A stretch of DNA of 64,000 bases, from the NCBI GenBank assembly GCA_027485835.1, contig JAIXQG010000002.1, positions 202,232-266,231 of the forward strand, given 5' to 3'. How positions within the stretch are numbered: the first letter of the stretch is position 1; each line of letters opens with the position of its first letter. Under the pieces are notes generated by a model. The model made no database searches. It had not been told where the DNA came from and saw nothing but the letters and a program-made list of their open reading frames with translations. The DNA is from Alphaproteobacteria bacterium (GTDB lineage: Bacteria > Pseudomonadota > Alphaproteobacteria > UBA2136 > UBA6156). This document shows positions 47,527-56,565 of the stretch, in pieces. Made by a program: the position numbers and the translations under genes.

Positions 47527-48615
47527 ATGGGATTTTCATGTGGTATCGTCGGTTTGCCGAATGTGGGCAAAAGCACCCTGTTTAACGCACTGACGCAGAC
47601 GGCGGCGGCACAGGCGGCCAACTTCCCGTTCTGCACGATTGAGCCGAATGTAGGCCGTGTGGCCGTGCCGGACCCGCGCCTTGACGCGCTGGCCGCGATT
47701 GTGAAGCCGATTAAGATTGTACCGACCAGCCTTGAGTTTGTGGATATTGCGGGCCTCGTCGCCGGTGCCAGCAAGGGCGAAGGCTTGGGCAACCAGTTTT
47801 TGGCGAACATTCGGGAAACCGAAGCCATTGCCCACGTGGTGCGGTGCTTTGAAGGCGAAGTGACCCACGTTTCCGGTAATGTAGACCCCCTGCGTGACAT
47901 TGACGTGATTGAAACCGAGCTGATGCTGGCGGATATGGCGAGTGTGGAAAAACGCATCGCCAACGTGGAGAAAAAGGCGAAAAACCAAGACAAGGGCGCG
48001 CAGGAAGAAATGGCCCTGTTGCAACCGGTTTTGGAAGCCCTGCACGCCGGTAAACCCGCCCGCAGTGTGCAAGGCATTGACCGCAGCCACCCGATTTACA
48101 AGAGCCTGCTCACCGGCAAGCCCGTGTTGTACGTGGCCAATGTGGGCGAGGATGAAGCCGCGACCGGCAACGCCCTTTCCGCCAAGGTACAAGAGTTTGC
48201 CAAAGCGCAAGGCGCCAGTTGTGTGGTGATTGCGGCGGAAATTGAAAGCCAGATTGCCCAACTGGACGCGGAAAGCCGCACCGAGTTTATGGCCGAGCTG
48301 GGTTTGACCGAGCCTGCCTTGAACAAGCTGATCCGTGCCGGTTACGAGCTGCTCGGGTTGCTGACCTACTTTACGGCTGGTGTGCAAGAAGTACGGGCGT
48401 GGACCGTTAGAAAGGGTGCCGCCGCGCCGGAAGCCGCCGGGGCGATCCATACCGACTTTACCAAGGGTTTTATTAAGGCCGAGACCATTGCCTACGACGA
48501 CTTTATTGCCTGCAAGGGCGAAGCCGGTGCCAAGGAAGCCGGTAAGCTACGGATTGAGGGCAAGGAGTACATCGTGAAAGATGGCGATGTGCTGCACTTC
48601 CGGTTTAATGTGTAA
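47527..48615 (+). CDS. ychF: Redox-regulated ATPase YchF (OBG family)
   Basis: A ribosome-associated ATPase of the Obg family. The 362 residues have [40 protein letters not shown], the relaxed NxxE motif that gives ATP specificity (YVANVGED), a coiled-coil insert around 130-170 and a C-terminal TGS domain ([20 protein letters not shown]). The usual tandem of pth and ychF supports the call. Confidence 0.97.
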   Translation: MGFSCGIVGLPNVGKSTLFNALTQTAAAQAANFPFCTIEPNVGRVAVPDPRLDALAAIVKPIKIVPTSLEFVDIAGLVAGASKGEGLGNQFLANIRETEAIAHVVRCFEGEVTHVSGNVDPLRDIDVIETELMLADMASVEKRIANVEKKAKNQDKGAQEEMALLQPVLEALHAGKPARSVQGIDRSHPIYKSLLTGKPVLYVANVGEDEAATGNALSAKVQEFAKAQGASCVVIAAEIESQIAQLDAESRTEFMAELGLTEPALNKLIRAGYELLGLLTYFTAGVQEVRAWTVRKGAAAPEAAGAIHTDFTKGFIKAETIAYDDFIACKGEAGAKEAGKLRIEGKEYIVKDGDVLHFRFNV

Positions 48616-48629
48616 CGAGACATCTCACG

Positions 48630-49067
48630 ATGTCGCGCGTGCCGTTTATTGCCATTGCCCGAGGATTTCTCTTGTGCGGTGACACAGCTTTGCTCTGCCG
48701 TGCCAAAGGCTATGATTTCTGGTTTTTACCGGGCGGCGGCATTGAGGACAATGAAGATGCCCAAGCGGCGCTACGGCGCGAGCTTCGGGAAGAAAACGGT
48801 ATTGAGCTTGAGGATGTCTCGTATATCACTACCGTGCAAAACCGTTTTCTGGATAAAGGTGTTTTTGTAAACGAGATTGGACTTGTGTTTCAGGCGCGCA
48901 TCCCTGGAGGAACGGTGATTCAGAGTTTGGAAGACCATATGGAGTCCGGATTGTTTAGTCGCGAAGATGTGCGTTCCATGACCATTCTTCCGGCCACTCT
49001 CAAGCAGGCGTTGATCGATGTTATGGATGGTAAATCCATTCCTGCTTTTATCGGGTTAGAGGACTAA
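48630..49067 (+). CDS. NUDIX hydrolase
   Basis: A 145-residue NUDIX protein. The box GX5EX7REUXEEXGU is seen in PGGGIEDNEDAQAALRRELR followed by EENGIEL (residues about 35-60). It begins with RVPFIAIARGFLLCGDTALL. The substrate (a nucleoside diphosphate derivative) cannot be told from sequence. It is 14 bases after ychF and 4 bases before the next gene, probably in an operon. Confidence 0.88.
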   Translation: MSRVPFIAIARGFLLCGDTALLCRAKGYDFWFLPGGGIEDNEDAQAALRRELREENGIELEDVSYITTVQNRFLDKGVFVNEIGLVFQARIPGGTVIQSLEDHMESGLFSREDVRSMTILPATLKQALIDVMDGKSIPAFIGLED

Positions 49068-49071
49068 TTTT

Positions 49072-49584
49072 ATGCAGCGGGTGATGATTGTGGGAACCAG
49101 CGGGGTGGGGAAGACCACCCTTTCTCTGCACTTGGCCAAGGCGACGGGGTTACCGGTGACACACCTTGACGTACTGGCGTGGACGGCGGGGTGGAAGCGG
49201 CGTCCGCTTGCCGATTTTGAGCGCGATTTGGATGCCGTGCTGGCGGGCGAGCGCTGGCTGGTGGATGGTAACTACATTGCCAGTTTGCCGCAGCGGGCGC
49301 ATGTGGCCGATACGATTATTTTGATTGATTTGCCTTTGTGGCAGTGCCTTGTGCGGGTATTCCGGCGTTGGTGGAAAAACCGCGGCAAAGGTCGTCATGA
49401 CTTGCCCGAAGGGTGCGTTGAGCCGCTGCCGTGGACGTTTTTGAAATGGGTGCTGAGTGCGCCGCCGCGCCACCAGCAGCTGTGGACCGAAATTGCCGCC
49501 GCGCACCCCGAGATAAGCTTCCGCCACTTTACCAGTGCGCGACAGGTGGATGATTATGTGAAAGGATTAGGCCATGACCGCTAA
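49072..49584 (+). CDS. P-loop kinase-like protein (DNA topology modulation/FlaR family)
   Basis: A 170-residue P-loop protein: VMIVGTSGVGKTTLSLHLAK (Walker A), VTHLDVLAW, LVDGNYIASLPQR near residue 65 and ADTIILIDLPLWQCLVRVFR, with WWKNRGKGRHDLPEG as a basic lid. These are typical of adenylate-kinase-like proteins often labelled topology modulation protein FlaR. The real substrate is unknown. Overlaps the next gene by 11 bases. Confidence 0.82.
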   Translation: MQRVMIVGTSGVGKTTLSLHLAKATGLPVTHLDVLAWTAGWKRRPLADFERDLDAVLAGERWLVDGNYIASLPQRAHVADTIILIDLPLWQCLVRVFRRWWKNRGKGRHDLPEGCVEPLPWTFLKWVLSAPPRHQQLWTEIAAAHPEISFRHFTSARQVDDYVKGLGHDR

Positions 49585-50458
49585 AACCACTCCCCATGCT
49601 CCCCTCTTGTTAGAACCCACGCAGGTGGACTACGTGCTGCTGGACAGTGGCGATGGCCGCAAGTTGGAGCGCTTGGGCGGCGTTGTAAGCAACCGGCCTG
49701 AACCGCAAGCGGTGTGGGCGCCCAAACTGCCGGAGAGCGAGTGGAAGAAGGCTGTAGCCGTGTTTGCGCCCAAGGCGAACGATGAAGACGGCGACAGCGG
49801 TAACTGGGAGATTGCCAAGGGTGTGCCCGAGGCGTGGGATGTGACCTATGGCAAGCTGACGTTTAAGGGCCGCCTCACGCCGTTCCGGCACTTGGGGTGC
49901 TTCCCCGATCAGTCTCCGCAGTGGGCGTGGCTGGAAGAGACCATTAAGCCCGGTATGAAAGTGCTGAATCTGTTTGGTTACACGGGTGTGGCGAGCATGG
50001 TCGCGGCGGCAGCCGGTGCGGAAGTGACCCACGTCGATGCGAGTAAAAAAGCGATTGGGTATGGCCGCGAAAACCTTGAGCTGAACGGTATGAAGGATGC
50101 GAAAATCCGCTGGATGCTAGACGACTGTTTTGCGTTTGTGGCGCGGGAAGTGCGGCGCGGCAATAGCTACGATATTATTCTGATGGACCCGCCCAAATAC
50201 GGCCGTGGGCCGGATGGCGAGCGTTGGGAGTTTTTTAGCGGCATGCCAGAATTTTTGGAGAACATTGCCAAGATTACCAAGCCGCAGGGCCATGTGTGGC
50301 TGACGGCGTATGCGCTGCGGGTGTCATCCGTCGCGCTGGGCACCATGCTGGCAGAGACGATGCCGCAGGGGACTACCGAGATTGGGGAATTTGTAAGTGT
50401 CGATGCGTTTGGGCGGCGGTTTACGAACTCCATGTGGGCACGCTGGAACGGGAAGTAG
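49574..50458 (+). CDS. Class I SAM-dependent RNA methyltransferase (RlmI/RsmB-like)
   Basis: A 294-residue methyltransferase resembling the catalytic half of RlmI/RlmK 23S rRNA cytosine-C5 enzymes. SAM motifs: VLNLFGYTGVASMVAAAAGA (motif I), VTHVDASKKAIGYGRENLEL (motif II), WMLDDCFAFVARE and IILMDPPKYGRGPDGE (motif IV DPPK). The N-terminal PUA domain and catalytic Cys pattern of RlmI are not evident. An RNA substrate is likely, but the target is not known. Confidence 0.85.
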   Translation: MTAKTTPHAPLLLEPTQVDYVLLDSGDGRKLERLGGVVSNRPEPQAVWAPKLPESEWKKAVAVFAPKANDEDGDSGNWEIAKGVPEAWDVTYGKLTFKGRLTPFRHLGCFPDQSPQWAWLEETIKPGMKVLNLFGYTGVASMVAAAAGAEVTHVDASKKAIGYGRENLELNGMKDAKIRWMLDDCFAFVAREVRRGNSYDIILMDPPKYGRGPDGERWEFFSGMPEFLENIAKITKPQGHVWLTAYALRVSSVALGTMLAETMPQGTTEIGEFVSVDAFGRRFTNSMWARWNGK

Positions 50459-50463
50459 AGTAG

Positions 50464-51279
50464 ATGGCACGCATTGAACAGATTTCCAGTTTAGCCAACC
50501 CCAAGGTGAAGGGGATTGCCGCGCTGGCGCAGAAGAAAGAGCGCGTGGAAAGCGGCCTGTTTGTGGTGGAAGGCCTGCAACTTGTGGGCTTTGGTGTGGA
50601 AGCCGGCTGGGAGTTGGTGACGTTGGTGGTGGGGCAAGGAACCAAGGAACCGAGGAACCAAGGAACCGAAGTTTTCTTATCGAAACTCTATGCTGCGGCA
50701 GGGTTGATTTTAGAAGTGACGCCGCAGGTGCTGGAAAAGCTGGTGCGCAAGGATAACCCGCAAGGTGTGGTGGGTGTGTTCCGTCAGCAGACAACCCCGC
50801 TTACCGACGTGAAGGTGGGTAACGATGTATGGGTGGTGCTGGAGGGGATACGCGACCCCGGGAACTTGGGTACGATTATCCGTACCGTGGATGCGGTGGG
50901 TGCGAAGGGTGTGATTCTGGCCGGTACCTGCACCGACCTTTGGGCGCCGGAAGTGTTGCGCGCGACGATGGGGAGTATCTTCCATGTGCCGGTTGTGCAG
51001 ATTGGTGTGGAGCGCCTGCTGGCGTGGAAGGAAGGCGCACGCCTGACCATGGTGGGCACACACTTGCGCGGCACCACCGATTACCGCGAAGTGGCCAAAC
51101 TGCGAGGCAATAAGGGTCTGTTAGTGGCCATGGGTACCGAGCAAAGCGGCTTAAGTGAAGAGATGACCCATGCGTGCGATATTCTCACCAAAATTAGCAT
51201 GCGCGGTGGGGCGGAAAGCCTGAACCTGAGCATTGCCACAGCTGTGATGCTGTATGAGATATTCCGCGAGGCGGCATAA
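50464..51279 (+). CDS. SpoU/TrmH-family RNA 2'-O-methyltransferase
   Basis: A 271-residue SPOUT enzyme. The C-terminal domain has motif 1 EGIRDPGNLGTIIRTVDAVG, motif 2 LVAMGTEQSGLSEEM and motif 3 GGAESLNLSIATAVMLYEI; the N-terminal part is a short substrate-binding domain. It is like RlmB/TsnR or TrmH relatives. In the N-terminal region (about residues 58-69) lies an in-frame run of four 8-base repeats (see repeat entry). Follows the other methyltransferase gene by five bases. Confidence 0.92.
   Translation: MARIEQISSLANPKVKGIAALAQKKERVESGLFVVEGLQLVGFGVEAGWELVTLVVGQGTKEPRNQGTEVFLSKLYAAAGLILEVTPQVLEKLVRKDNPQGVVGVFRQQTTPLTDVKVGNDVWVVLEGIRDPGNLGTIIRTVDAVGAKGVILAGTCTDLWAPEVLRATMGSIFHVPVVQIGVERLLAWKEGARLTMVGTHLRGTTDYREVAKLRGNKGLLVAMGTEQSGLSEEMTHACDILTKISMRGGAESLNLSIATAVMLYEIFREAA
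50636..50667 (+). repeat. Four tandem 8-base repeats inside an rRNA methyltransferase gene
   Basis: Four head-to-tail copies of AAGGAACC; the third copy differs by one base (GAGGAACC). They encode part of the linker near residues 58-69 (GTKEPRNQGTEV). The unit is not a multiple of three, so gain or loss of a copy would shift the frame. Confidence 0.9.
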
Positions 51280-51282
51280 GTA

Positions 51283-51310
51283 AAGGGCGCCGTAGGCGCC
51301 CTTGGTTTTT
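51283..51310 (+). terminator. Intrinsic terminator of the methyltransferase operon
   Basis: Perfect AAGGGCGCC / GGCGCCCTT stem with a GTA loop and a T-tract, right after the stop codon. Confidence 0.93.
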
Positions 51311-51327
51311 CCTCGTGTGTCGGCCGA

Positions 51328-51516
51328 TTAGCCGGGAATGCTCTGGTTTCCGACTTTACGATTACGCAACCCGCTCTGTGATTTCATCCAGCTGGAAGAC
51401 GATAAGTCGGGTGCGTTCTGCTTGTTTGTACAAGCGTTTTCTTGCGACGAAGCAACTGACGCTGCAACAACTATTCCCGTCTTTTCTGCCGGAAGGTTTT
51501 GGTTTATGTCGGTCAT
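51328..51516 (-). CDS. Hypothetical small protein, 62 aa
   Basis: A minus-strand frame from the ATG at 51516, with AAGGAC eight bases upstream. The product is Ser/Asn/Gln-rich and probably disordered (MTDINQNLPAEKTGIVVAAS; CTNKQNAPDLSSSSWMKS). A plus-strand frame over the same region is less convincing. No family is recognised. It lies alone between the methyltransferase terminator and msrB. Confidence 0.35.
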   Translation of the reverse strand: MTDINQNLPAEKTGIVVAASVASSQENACTNKQNAPDLSSSSWMKSQSGLRNRKVGNQSIPG

Positions 51517-51633
51517 GTAGATAGTCCTTATGAATGAGAACCCGCGCAACCTAACGGATTCCGTCACCTTTTCCAATATTTTTTAGCCCTCTTGACGCGT
51601 GTGGTACGTTATTGGTGGGAAAGGAGACGACCG

Positions 51634-52029
51634 ATGGACAAGTTGATTCTCAGTGAGACCGAATGGAAAGAACGCCTGACCGAGGAGCAGTACCGCGTGT
51701 TGCGCGGGCATGGCACCGAGGCCGCGTTTTGCAGCGAGCTGCACCCCGAAAGCCGCGACGGCGTATACCAGTGTGTGGGCTGCGGGCTGCCGCTGTTCAG
51801 TAGCGACCACAAGTTTACTAGCAAAAGCGGTTGGCCAAGCTTTTACCAACCGATAACGCCCGATGCGTTGGAAACCACCGTGGATAAAAGCTGGGGCATG
51901 GTGCGGACGGAGATCCATTGTGCGCGCTGCGACGGGCATTTAGGGCATGTGTTTGAAGATGGCCCTGCACCGACCGGATTACGCTTTTGTTTGAATGGCG
52001 TGGCGTTGGAATTTGTGCCTGAGATATAA
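51634..52029 (+). CDS. msrB: Peptide-methionine (R)-S-oxide reductase MsrB
   Basis: Repairs R-methionine sulfoxide in proteins. The 131 residues have the zinc CXXC pairs (YQCVGCGLPLF and IHCARCDGHLGHVFEDGP), KSGWPSFYQPI, and RFCLNGVALEF with the catalytic cysteine. The start at 51634 has AAGGAGA upstream. Monocistronic, with a terminator shared with petC. Confidence 0.96.
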   Translation: MDKLILSETEWKERLTEEQYRVLRGHGTEAAFCSELHPESRDGVYQCVGCGLPLFSSDHKFTSKSGWPSFYQPITPDALETTVDKSWGMVRTEIHCARCDGHLGHVFEDGPAPTGLRFCLNGVALEFVPEI

Positions 52030-52055
52030 AAAAACCGGCCCATGGCCGGTTTTTT
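52028..52055. terminator. Bidirectional terminator between msrB and petC
   Basis: ACCGGCC / GGCCGGT stem with a CAT loop, flanked by A- and T-tracts. Confidence 0.93.
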
Positions 52056-52065
52056 GTGCGGGCGC

Positions 52066-52797
52066 TTAGTGGCCTTTCACGTCTTTCCAGATGACGCGCT
52101 TGGTGAGGTAGGCCAAGAGCGTGAAGATGACGAGATAGAGAATCACGTACAAGCCCATGTGCTGGCGCTCGATACGTTCCGGCTCGGCCGCCCACTGCAT
52201 GAACAGGGTGACGTCCTTGGCCATTTGCTCGACGCTCGCGGGGGTTTGGTCGTGGTAGGTAACCATATCCGGGCCGGTCAGCGGGTTAGGCATGGCGATG
52301 GCGTGGCCGGGGAAGTATTTGTTGTAGTGCGCGCCTGCCGGTAACCCTTTGGGGAAGGTGTGTGCGATCAGTTCGGGGTCTTCCGAATAACCGGTGAGCA
52401 AGGCATAGGTATAGTCGGCCAGACCGGCACGGGCCTTGGTCATCAGCGACAGGTCTGGTGGTATCTTACCGAAGGTTTCGACCGCGGTTTGGTTATCCTG
52501 AGCCGTTAGGAGCTTCTGGTCGATGTTCATGTTGAGGTTTTTAGCCAGAGCCTGCACTTCTGCTTCGGTAAAACCAGCACGCATCATATCGCGGTGGCTC
52601 ACGTACTTGGCGCTGTGGCAGGCCATACAGACGTTGGTGAAGACAGTGTAACCGCGCAGCAGTTGGTCTTTATCGTAACTGCCACGCAGGCCTTGGAACG
52701 ACCATTCCTGTTTTTCCACTTTTACGCCTTCTGCAGCGAAGGGAGTAGCTACCAGTGTAAAGGCCAGCAGCGTGAGGGCGAGAACGGATTGTTTCAT
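52066..52797 (-). CDS. petC: Ubiquinol-cytochrome c reductase, cytochrome c1
   Basis: Cytochrome c1 passes electrons from the Rieske protein to cytochrome c. The 243 residues have a signal peptide (MKQSVLALTLLAFTLVATPF, cleaved near AAEG), the heme motif NVCMACHSAK near residue 55, a distal region with AMPNPLTGPD (likely heme-ligand Met), and one C-terminal anchor (GLYVILYLVIFTLLAYLTKR). Last gene of the petABC operon. Confidence 0.96.
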   Translation of the reverse strand: MKQSVLALTLLAFTLVATPFAAEGVKVEKQEWSFQGLRGSYDKDQLLRGYTVFTNVCMACHSAKYVSHRDMMRAGFTEAEVQALAKNLNMNIDQKLLTAQDNQTAVETFGKIPPDLSLMTKARAGLADYTYALLTGYSEDPELIAHTFPKGLPAGAHYNKYFPGHAIAMPNPLTGPDMVTYHDQTPASVEQMAKDVTLFMQWAAEPERIERQHMGLYVILYLVIFTLLAYLTKRVIWKDVKGH

Positions 52798-52809
52798 CTT
52801 GCGGCTCCT

Positions 52810-54021
52810 TTAAATGCTGGTTGGGACAGGTTTAGCTTTTTCGAACTTGCTGAGTATGGGCAGCAGTGCAAAGAAGCCGAAGTAGAACGCGGTGGCAGCC
52901 TGCGCGATAAGCACGTAGATACCTTCCGGCGGCATCATCCCGCACCAGCCGAGCAGCACGAAGTTCATCAGGAACAGCACGTACAGCGGGCGGTACAGCG
53001 GACGGAAGCGCGCAGAGCGCACGGGGTGTTTATCCAGCCACGGCAGCACCAGCAGAATGGCGATGGCGCCGAACATGGCGAGCACACCGAGCTCTTTAAT
53101 AGGAATGGCGCGCAGGATGGCGTAGAACGGCAGGAAGTACCACTCCGGCACGATGTGTGCGGGGGTTACCAGCGGGTCGGCCGGAATGTTGTTGTCGGTG
53201 TGGCCGAGGTACTCCGGGGCGTAGAACACCATGAAGGTGAAGGGAATGAGGTAGACGCCCAGACCGAAGACATCCTTGATGGTGTAGTAGGGGTGGAACG
53301 GGATGTAATCGCCCTTGGTTTTCAGGTCGACACCCTTCGGGTTGTTGGAGCCATGCTCGTGCAGCGCCCAGATGTGCAGGATGACGATACCGACGATCAC
53401 GAACGGTAGCACGAAGTGCAGGACGAAGAAGCGGTTGAGGGTGGGGTCTCCCACCGAGTAGCCGCCCCAGAGCCAGACGACGATGTCTTGTCCGATAAAC
53501 GGAATAACCGACAGCAGGTTGGTAATAACCGTGGCGCCCCAGTACGACATTTGGCCCCATGGCAGTACGTAGCCCAAGAAGCCGGTAGCCATCATCAACA
53601 GGAAGATGATGACGCCGATGCCCCACAGAACTTCACGCGGAGATTTGTAGCTACCGTAGTAAAGGCCGCGGGCCATGTGAATATAAACCACAATGAAGAA
53701 GAAGCTGGCACCCACCATGTGCATGTTACGGATGAGCCAGCCCCAGTTTACATCACGCATGATGTGCTGGATGCTGTCGAAGGCCATGGCGACATCCGGC
53801 TTGTAGTGCATGGCAAGGAAAATGCCGGTGAGGATTTGCAGCACCAGCGCGATACCGGCCAAGCTACCGAAATTCCACATATAGTTAAGGTTGCGCGGCG
53901 CCATGAAGTTGGAACCGACGCTGTTGTTGATGAAGGACAGGATCGGCAGACGGTCTTCCAGCCACTGGTAGGTGTTGCGGATGTCGTTTTCGACCTGTTT
54001 GGAACCGGGAGTATGGGCCAT
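52810..54021 (-). CDS. petB: Ubiquinol-cytochrome c reductase, cytochrome b
   Basis: The membrane core with both quinone sites. The 403 residues form eight helices; landmarks are [27 protein letters not shown], heme-ligand histidines in [40 protein letters not shown], and the Qo-site segment [20 protein letters not shown] (PEWY). It is a fused (not b6/subunit IV) cytochrome b. Twelve bases separate it from petC. Confidence 0.97.
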   Translation of the reverse strand: MAHTPGSKQVENDIRNTYQWLEDRLPILSFINNSVGSNFMAPRNLNYMWNFGSLAGIALVLQILTGIFLAMHYKPDVAMAFDSIQHIMRDVNWGWLIRNMHMVGASFFFIVVYIHMARGLYYGSYKSPREVLWGIGVIIFLLMMATGFLGYVLPWGQMSYWGATVITNLLSVIPFIGQDIVVWLWGGYSVGDPTLNRFFVLHFVLPFVIVGIVILHIWALHEHGSNNPKGVDLKTKGDYIPFHPYYTIKDVFGLGVYLIPFTFMVFYAPEYLGHTDNNIPADPLVTPAHIVPEWYFLPFYAILRAIPIKELGVLAMFGAIAILLVLPWLDKHPVRSARFRPLYRPLYVLFLMNFVLLGWCGMMPPEGIYVLIAQAATAFYFGFFALLPILSKFEKAKPVPTSI

Positions 54022-54053
54022 GGGATGCTCTTCTTTTCGGAATTAACTAAAGG

Positions 54054-54605
54054 TTAGCCGACACGGATGGTGTTGTCGTCGAGGAAGCGGTAGGGCGGGA
54101 TCTCGAGGTTGGTACCCGCCGGACCTTGGCGAACGCGGCCCGAGTCGTCGAACTGGCTGCCGTGGCAAGGGCAGCGCCAGCCGCCAAACTCGCCGCCACG
54201 CATGGGCACGCAGCCCAAGTGGGTGCACACACCCATGACCACCAGCCATTCGGCCTTTTGCACGCGGTCGGCGTCCTTGGCGGGGTCAAGGGTTGCGGTG
54301 GCGTCGCCTTTGCGGGCTTCTTCGATCTGGGCCGCATTGCGGTGCCACACGAACACCGGCTTACCTTGCCAGAGGAAGGTTTTGGCTTCGCCTTCAGGGA
54401 TTTCGGTCAGGTTGACATCGATAGTGGCCATAGCCTTGACGCTACGGCTGGGGTTCATGCTGGAGACGAACGGAAGGGCGACACAGGCGGCACCGGCGAT
54501 ACCAAACGCGGCGGTGGCGTTCACCAGCAGCGCGCGGCGTTCGGCATCTACGTCGCCAAGCGCGACTTCATCGTTCACATCGTGGGATTCGGGCTTTTGA
54601 GACAT
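54054..54605 (-). CDS. petA: Ubiquinol-cytochrome c reductase, Rieske iron-sulfur subunit
   Basis: Holds the [2Fe-2S] cluster that takes electrons from ubiquinol. The 183-residue protein has an N-terminal twin-arginine-like anchor (ERRALLVNATAAFGIAGAAC), then the cluster motifs CTHLGCVP and CPCHGSQFD. I chose the ATG at 54605 (MSQKPESHD); an ATG at 54626 adds seven residues. First gene of petABC. Confidence 0.96.
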   Translation of the reverse strand: MSQKPESHDVNDEVALGDVDAERRALLVNATAAFGIAGAACVALPFVSSMNPSRSVKAMATIDVNLTEIPEGEAKTFLWQGKPVFVWHRNAAQIEEARKGDATATLDPAKDADRVQKAEWLVVMGVCTHLGCVPMRGGEFGGWRCPCHGSQFDDSGRVRQGPAGTNLEIPPYRFLDDNTIRVG

Positions 54606-54745
54606 GGGTATGGAGCCTTTTTTCATATAAAACTTGCCGCAACCTAGCGCAGGGCAACCCCCTCGGCAAGGGGCCGCTGTGAGAAATGCCCTTTTTTTGA
54701 TAGGGGTACGTGCGGCAAAACATCAGTACCAACCCTTCACATCAC

Positions 54746-54780
54746 ACAAAAGCCCGCCACACAGGTGCGGCGGGCTTTTA
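54746..54780 (-). terminator. Intrinsic terminator of the 54789 gene
   Basis: AGCCCGCC / GGCGGGCT stem with a GCACCTGTGT loop and T residues on the minus strand, between that gene and petA. Confidence 0.88.
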
Positions 54781-54788
54781 ATTGTCAG

Positions 54789-55448
54789 TTATTCACGGAT
54801 ATCCCTGGCATCGGCAATCACGTGGATTTTCTCAGAATCATCCTTATACACCCCTTGGACCCGATAACGGGCGGGGGATTTAAAATCCCGCAAAAACCAG
54901 TGAGGCACTTTCCAGGTTTCTCCATACCCCACACCGGCATAGACACGCTGAATACTCTCTTGCATCAGCACGCTCTTTGCGGCCTCCACGTACATTTCAT
55001 GGATAAGCGGCAGGCTGTCCATAAACTCTTCATGAGCATCCACGGAATCGATTACCAACTTATCATCACACCTCCAGACCCAGGCGACCGCTGCAATCCA
55101 GTTCTGGAATTCTACGGCCCAAAAGGCACCGAGCGGACTTTCGTGACCGTGCCAAGCACAGCGCGCTGCATAGCCTTGTGGATGCATGCAGTTATTCACA
55201 AACTTGCCCGCAAACACACCGCGAGGGTTCGTTTTGTTAAGCTGGGTCAGCGTCATTCCACACTCGGTAACCGGACGCGGCGCAGGAATGCGACACTGTG
55301 AGGTTTGATCCAGCGTTTTTTGCCAACGCCGCCAATTGGCGTCGCGGGCGTCGTCATTCACCCTTAGCATATCTTGTACATGATAGAATTCATCTTGAAG
55401 ATGCGCCCACAACGTCAAGGTTGGGGCGGGCTCATTCGGTTTTGTCAT
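54789..55448 (-). CDS. Hypothetical protein, 219 aa
   Basis: Unrecognised soluble protein with many Trp, Cys and His residues (NNCMHPQGYAARCAWHGHES near residue 85; WAVEFQNWIAAVAWVWRCDD near 110). The C-terminal part (YRVQGVYKDDSEKIHVIADA) looks beta-rich. No signal peptide. It has its own terminator and lies between petABC and the flagellar genes. Conserved Cys/His could bind metal, but spacing matches no known site. Confidence 0.6.
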   Translation of the reverse strand: MTKPNEPAPTLTLWAHLQDEFYHVQDMLRVNDDARDANWRRWQKTLDQTSQCRIPAPRPVTECGMTLTQLNKTNPRGVFAGKFVNNCMHPQGYAARCAWHGHESPLGAFWAVEFQNWIAAVAWVWRCDDKLVIDSVDAHEEFMDSLPLIHEMYVEAAKSVLMQESIQRVYAGVGYGETWKVPHWFLRDFKSPARYRVQGVYKDDSEKIHVIADARDIRE

Positions 55449-55564
55449 TGTGCATCATCCACCTCGCGCCTGACGGTGAACCCTTCTGAAACAACGGTGC
55501 GCTCAACCGTATGGGAAACGTATCAATTCACCTCTTTTAGTATACAGCTCAACTTTTCTCAATA

Positions 55565-55589
55565 CAAAAAACCGCCCGAAGGCGGTTTT
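55565..55589 (-). terminator. Intrinsic terminator of csrA-fliW
   Basis: ACCGCC / GGCGGT stem with a CGAA (minus strand TTCG) loop and a T-tract on the minus strand. Confidence 0.9.
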
Positions 55590-55608
55590 GACAGGTAGTA
55601 ACCTTACC

Positions 55609-56082
55609 CTAGAGCTTGTGCTGGGTGCTGTAGCTCTTGTTGGTGAAGATGAACTGCGTGCCGGTACGGTTGGCGCTGTTGATGAGCACCGGAGCCTTGA
55701 CGTTGGCGGTCAGGTAGTAGCTGTCACCTTGGTCGTACAAGGTCAGGATGGTCAGGAACTGCGTGTCGGCTTGCGGCATCTTGGTTTCGGTCAGCGCTTC
55801 CGAGACATCGGTCGAGCCGATTTCCACACCCAGCTGGGCGGGGTCGGCCACCAAGAAGGCGATCGAGGGCTGGTTGACGCATTGCAGCAGCATCAGCGGA
55901 GAATTTTCCACGCTGGGCAGTTTGGCGAGACCGAACTGAGTGCATTCGCGGAAGCCGAACAGGCCCTGCGGAAACTCGAGCAGGCGGTCCTCACGCAGTT
56001 CAATATCTCCAAAACGGGTGTGGAAGGTAAGGGTGGCACCTTCCTTGTGACTTACGTCGGAGTGCATCGGTTGGCTCATCAT
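55609..56082 (-). CDS. fliW: Flagellar assembly factor FliW
   Basis: FliW binds flagellin and CsrA, and so couples flagellin translation to its export. The 157 residues show FHTRFGDIELREDRLLEFPQ, GLFGFRECTQFGLAKL, and PLMLLQCVNQPSIAFLVADP, all typical. I start it at the ATG at 56082, which has CAGGGAG six bases upstream and follows the csrA stop by 16 bases; ATGs at 56139 and 56148 inside csrA are possible. It follows csrA, as in Bacillus and Campylobacter. Confidence 0.9.
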   Translation of the reverse strand: MMSQPMHSDVSHKEGATLTFHTRFGDIELREDRLLEFPQGLFGFRECTQFGLAKLPSVENSPLMLLQCVNQPSIAFLVADPAQLGVEIGSTDVSEALTETKMPQADTQFLTILTLYDQGDSYYLTANVKAPVLINSANRTGTQFIFTNKSYSTQHKL

Positions 56083-56098
56083 AGCTGCTCCCTGGTTA

Positions 56099-56449
56099 TC
56101 AGCGGTGGTTTGGCTCGCGGTTGCGGTTGTTTGTGTCATTGTTGGCATCCTCTTCGGGCGTGGTTTCGGTTTGTGTGTGCGGGCCTACCTGTCCCTTGCC
56201 CAGAGAATGCAAATTCTGTACCACTTTGCCGAGAATGGCGGAATCCGCCGTTTTCTCTTGCTGCGATGACAACGCAGCGGCTTTGTTTTCTTCCTGAATC
56301 TTGGCGAACAGTTCTTGTCGGTACACGCTGCTGCCGGTGGGATACTCGAACCCCAGCTTGACACGACCGCCGCTTACTTCCAGCACCTTGACCTCTATCG
56401 TTCCGTTAATGACGATGGCTTCGCCGGTGCGTCGGGTAATGAGCAACAT
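56099..56449 (-). CDS. csrA: Carbon storage regulator CsrA with extended C-terminus
   Basis: CsrA binds GGA motifs in mRNA leaders and blocks translation. The first 60 residues are a normal CsrA (start MLLITRRTGEAIVINGTIEV; conserved R44 equivalent in VYRQELFAKI). The protein then continues for about 55 residues of Gln/Thr/Asn-rich, acidic sequence (NLHSLGKGQVGPHTQTETTP; DANNDTNNRNRE). Typical CsrA has 60 to 75 residues. The start is the ATG at 56449 with GGAAAGGAC upstream. With fliW next to it, it probably forms the FliW-CsrA switch. Confidence 0.92.
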   Translation of the reverse strand: MLLITRRTGEAIVINGTIEVKVLEVSGGRVKLGFEYPTGSSVYRQELFAKIQEENKAAALSSQQEKTADSAILGKVVQNLHSLGKGQVGPHTQTETTPEEDANNDTNNRNREPNHR

Positions 56450-56565
56450 GAGTAGAAGTGTCCTTTCCGGCGCAGCATAGCTTGTTATGGAGTGGTGCAC
56501 AACGCGGCGGCGCGGGTTAACGCTGCGCAATTAGGCGGAGCGCGGGGTTGAGGTGTGTCAGGCGT

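Noticed and set aside
51338..51520. A 60-codon plus-strand frame before msrB
   Set aside because: No ribosome binding site; the minus-strand frame over the same region is somewhat better supported, though also weak.
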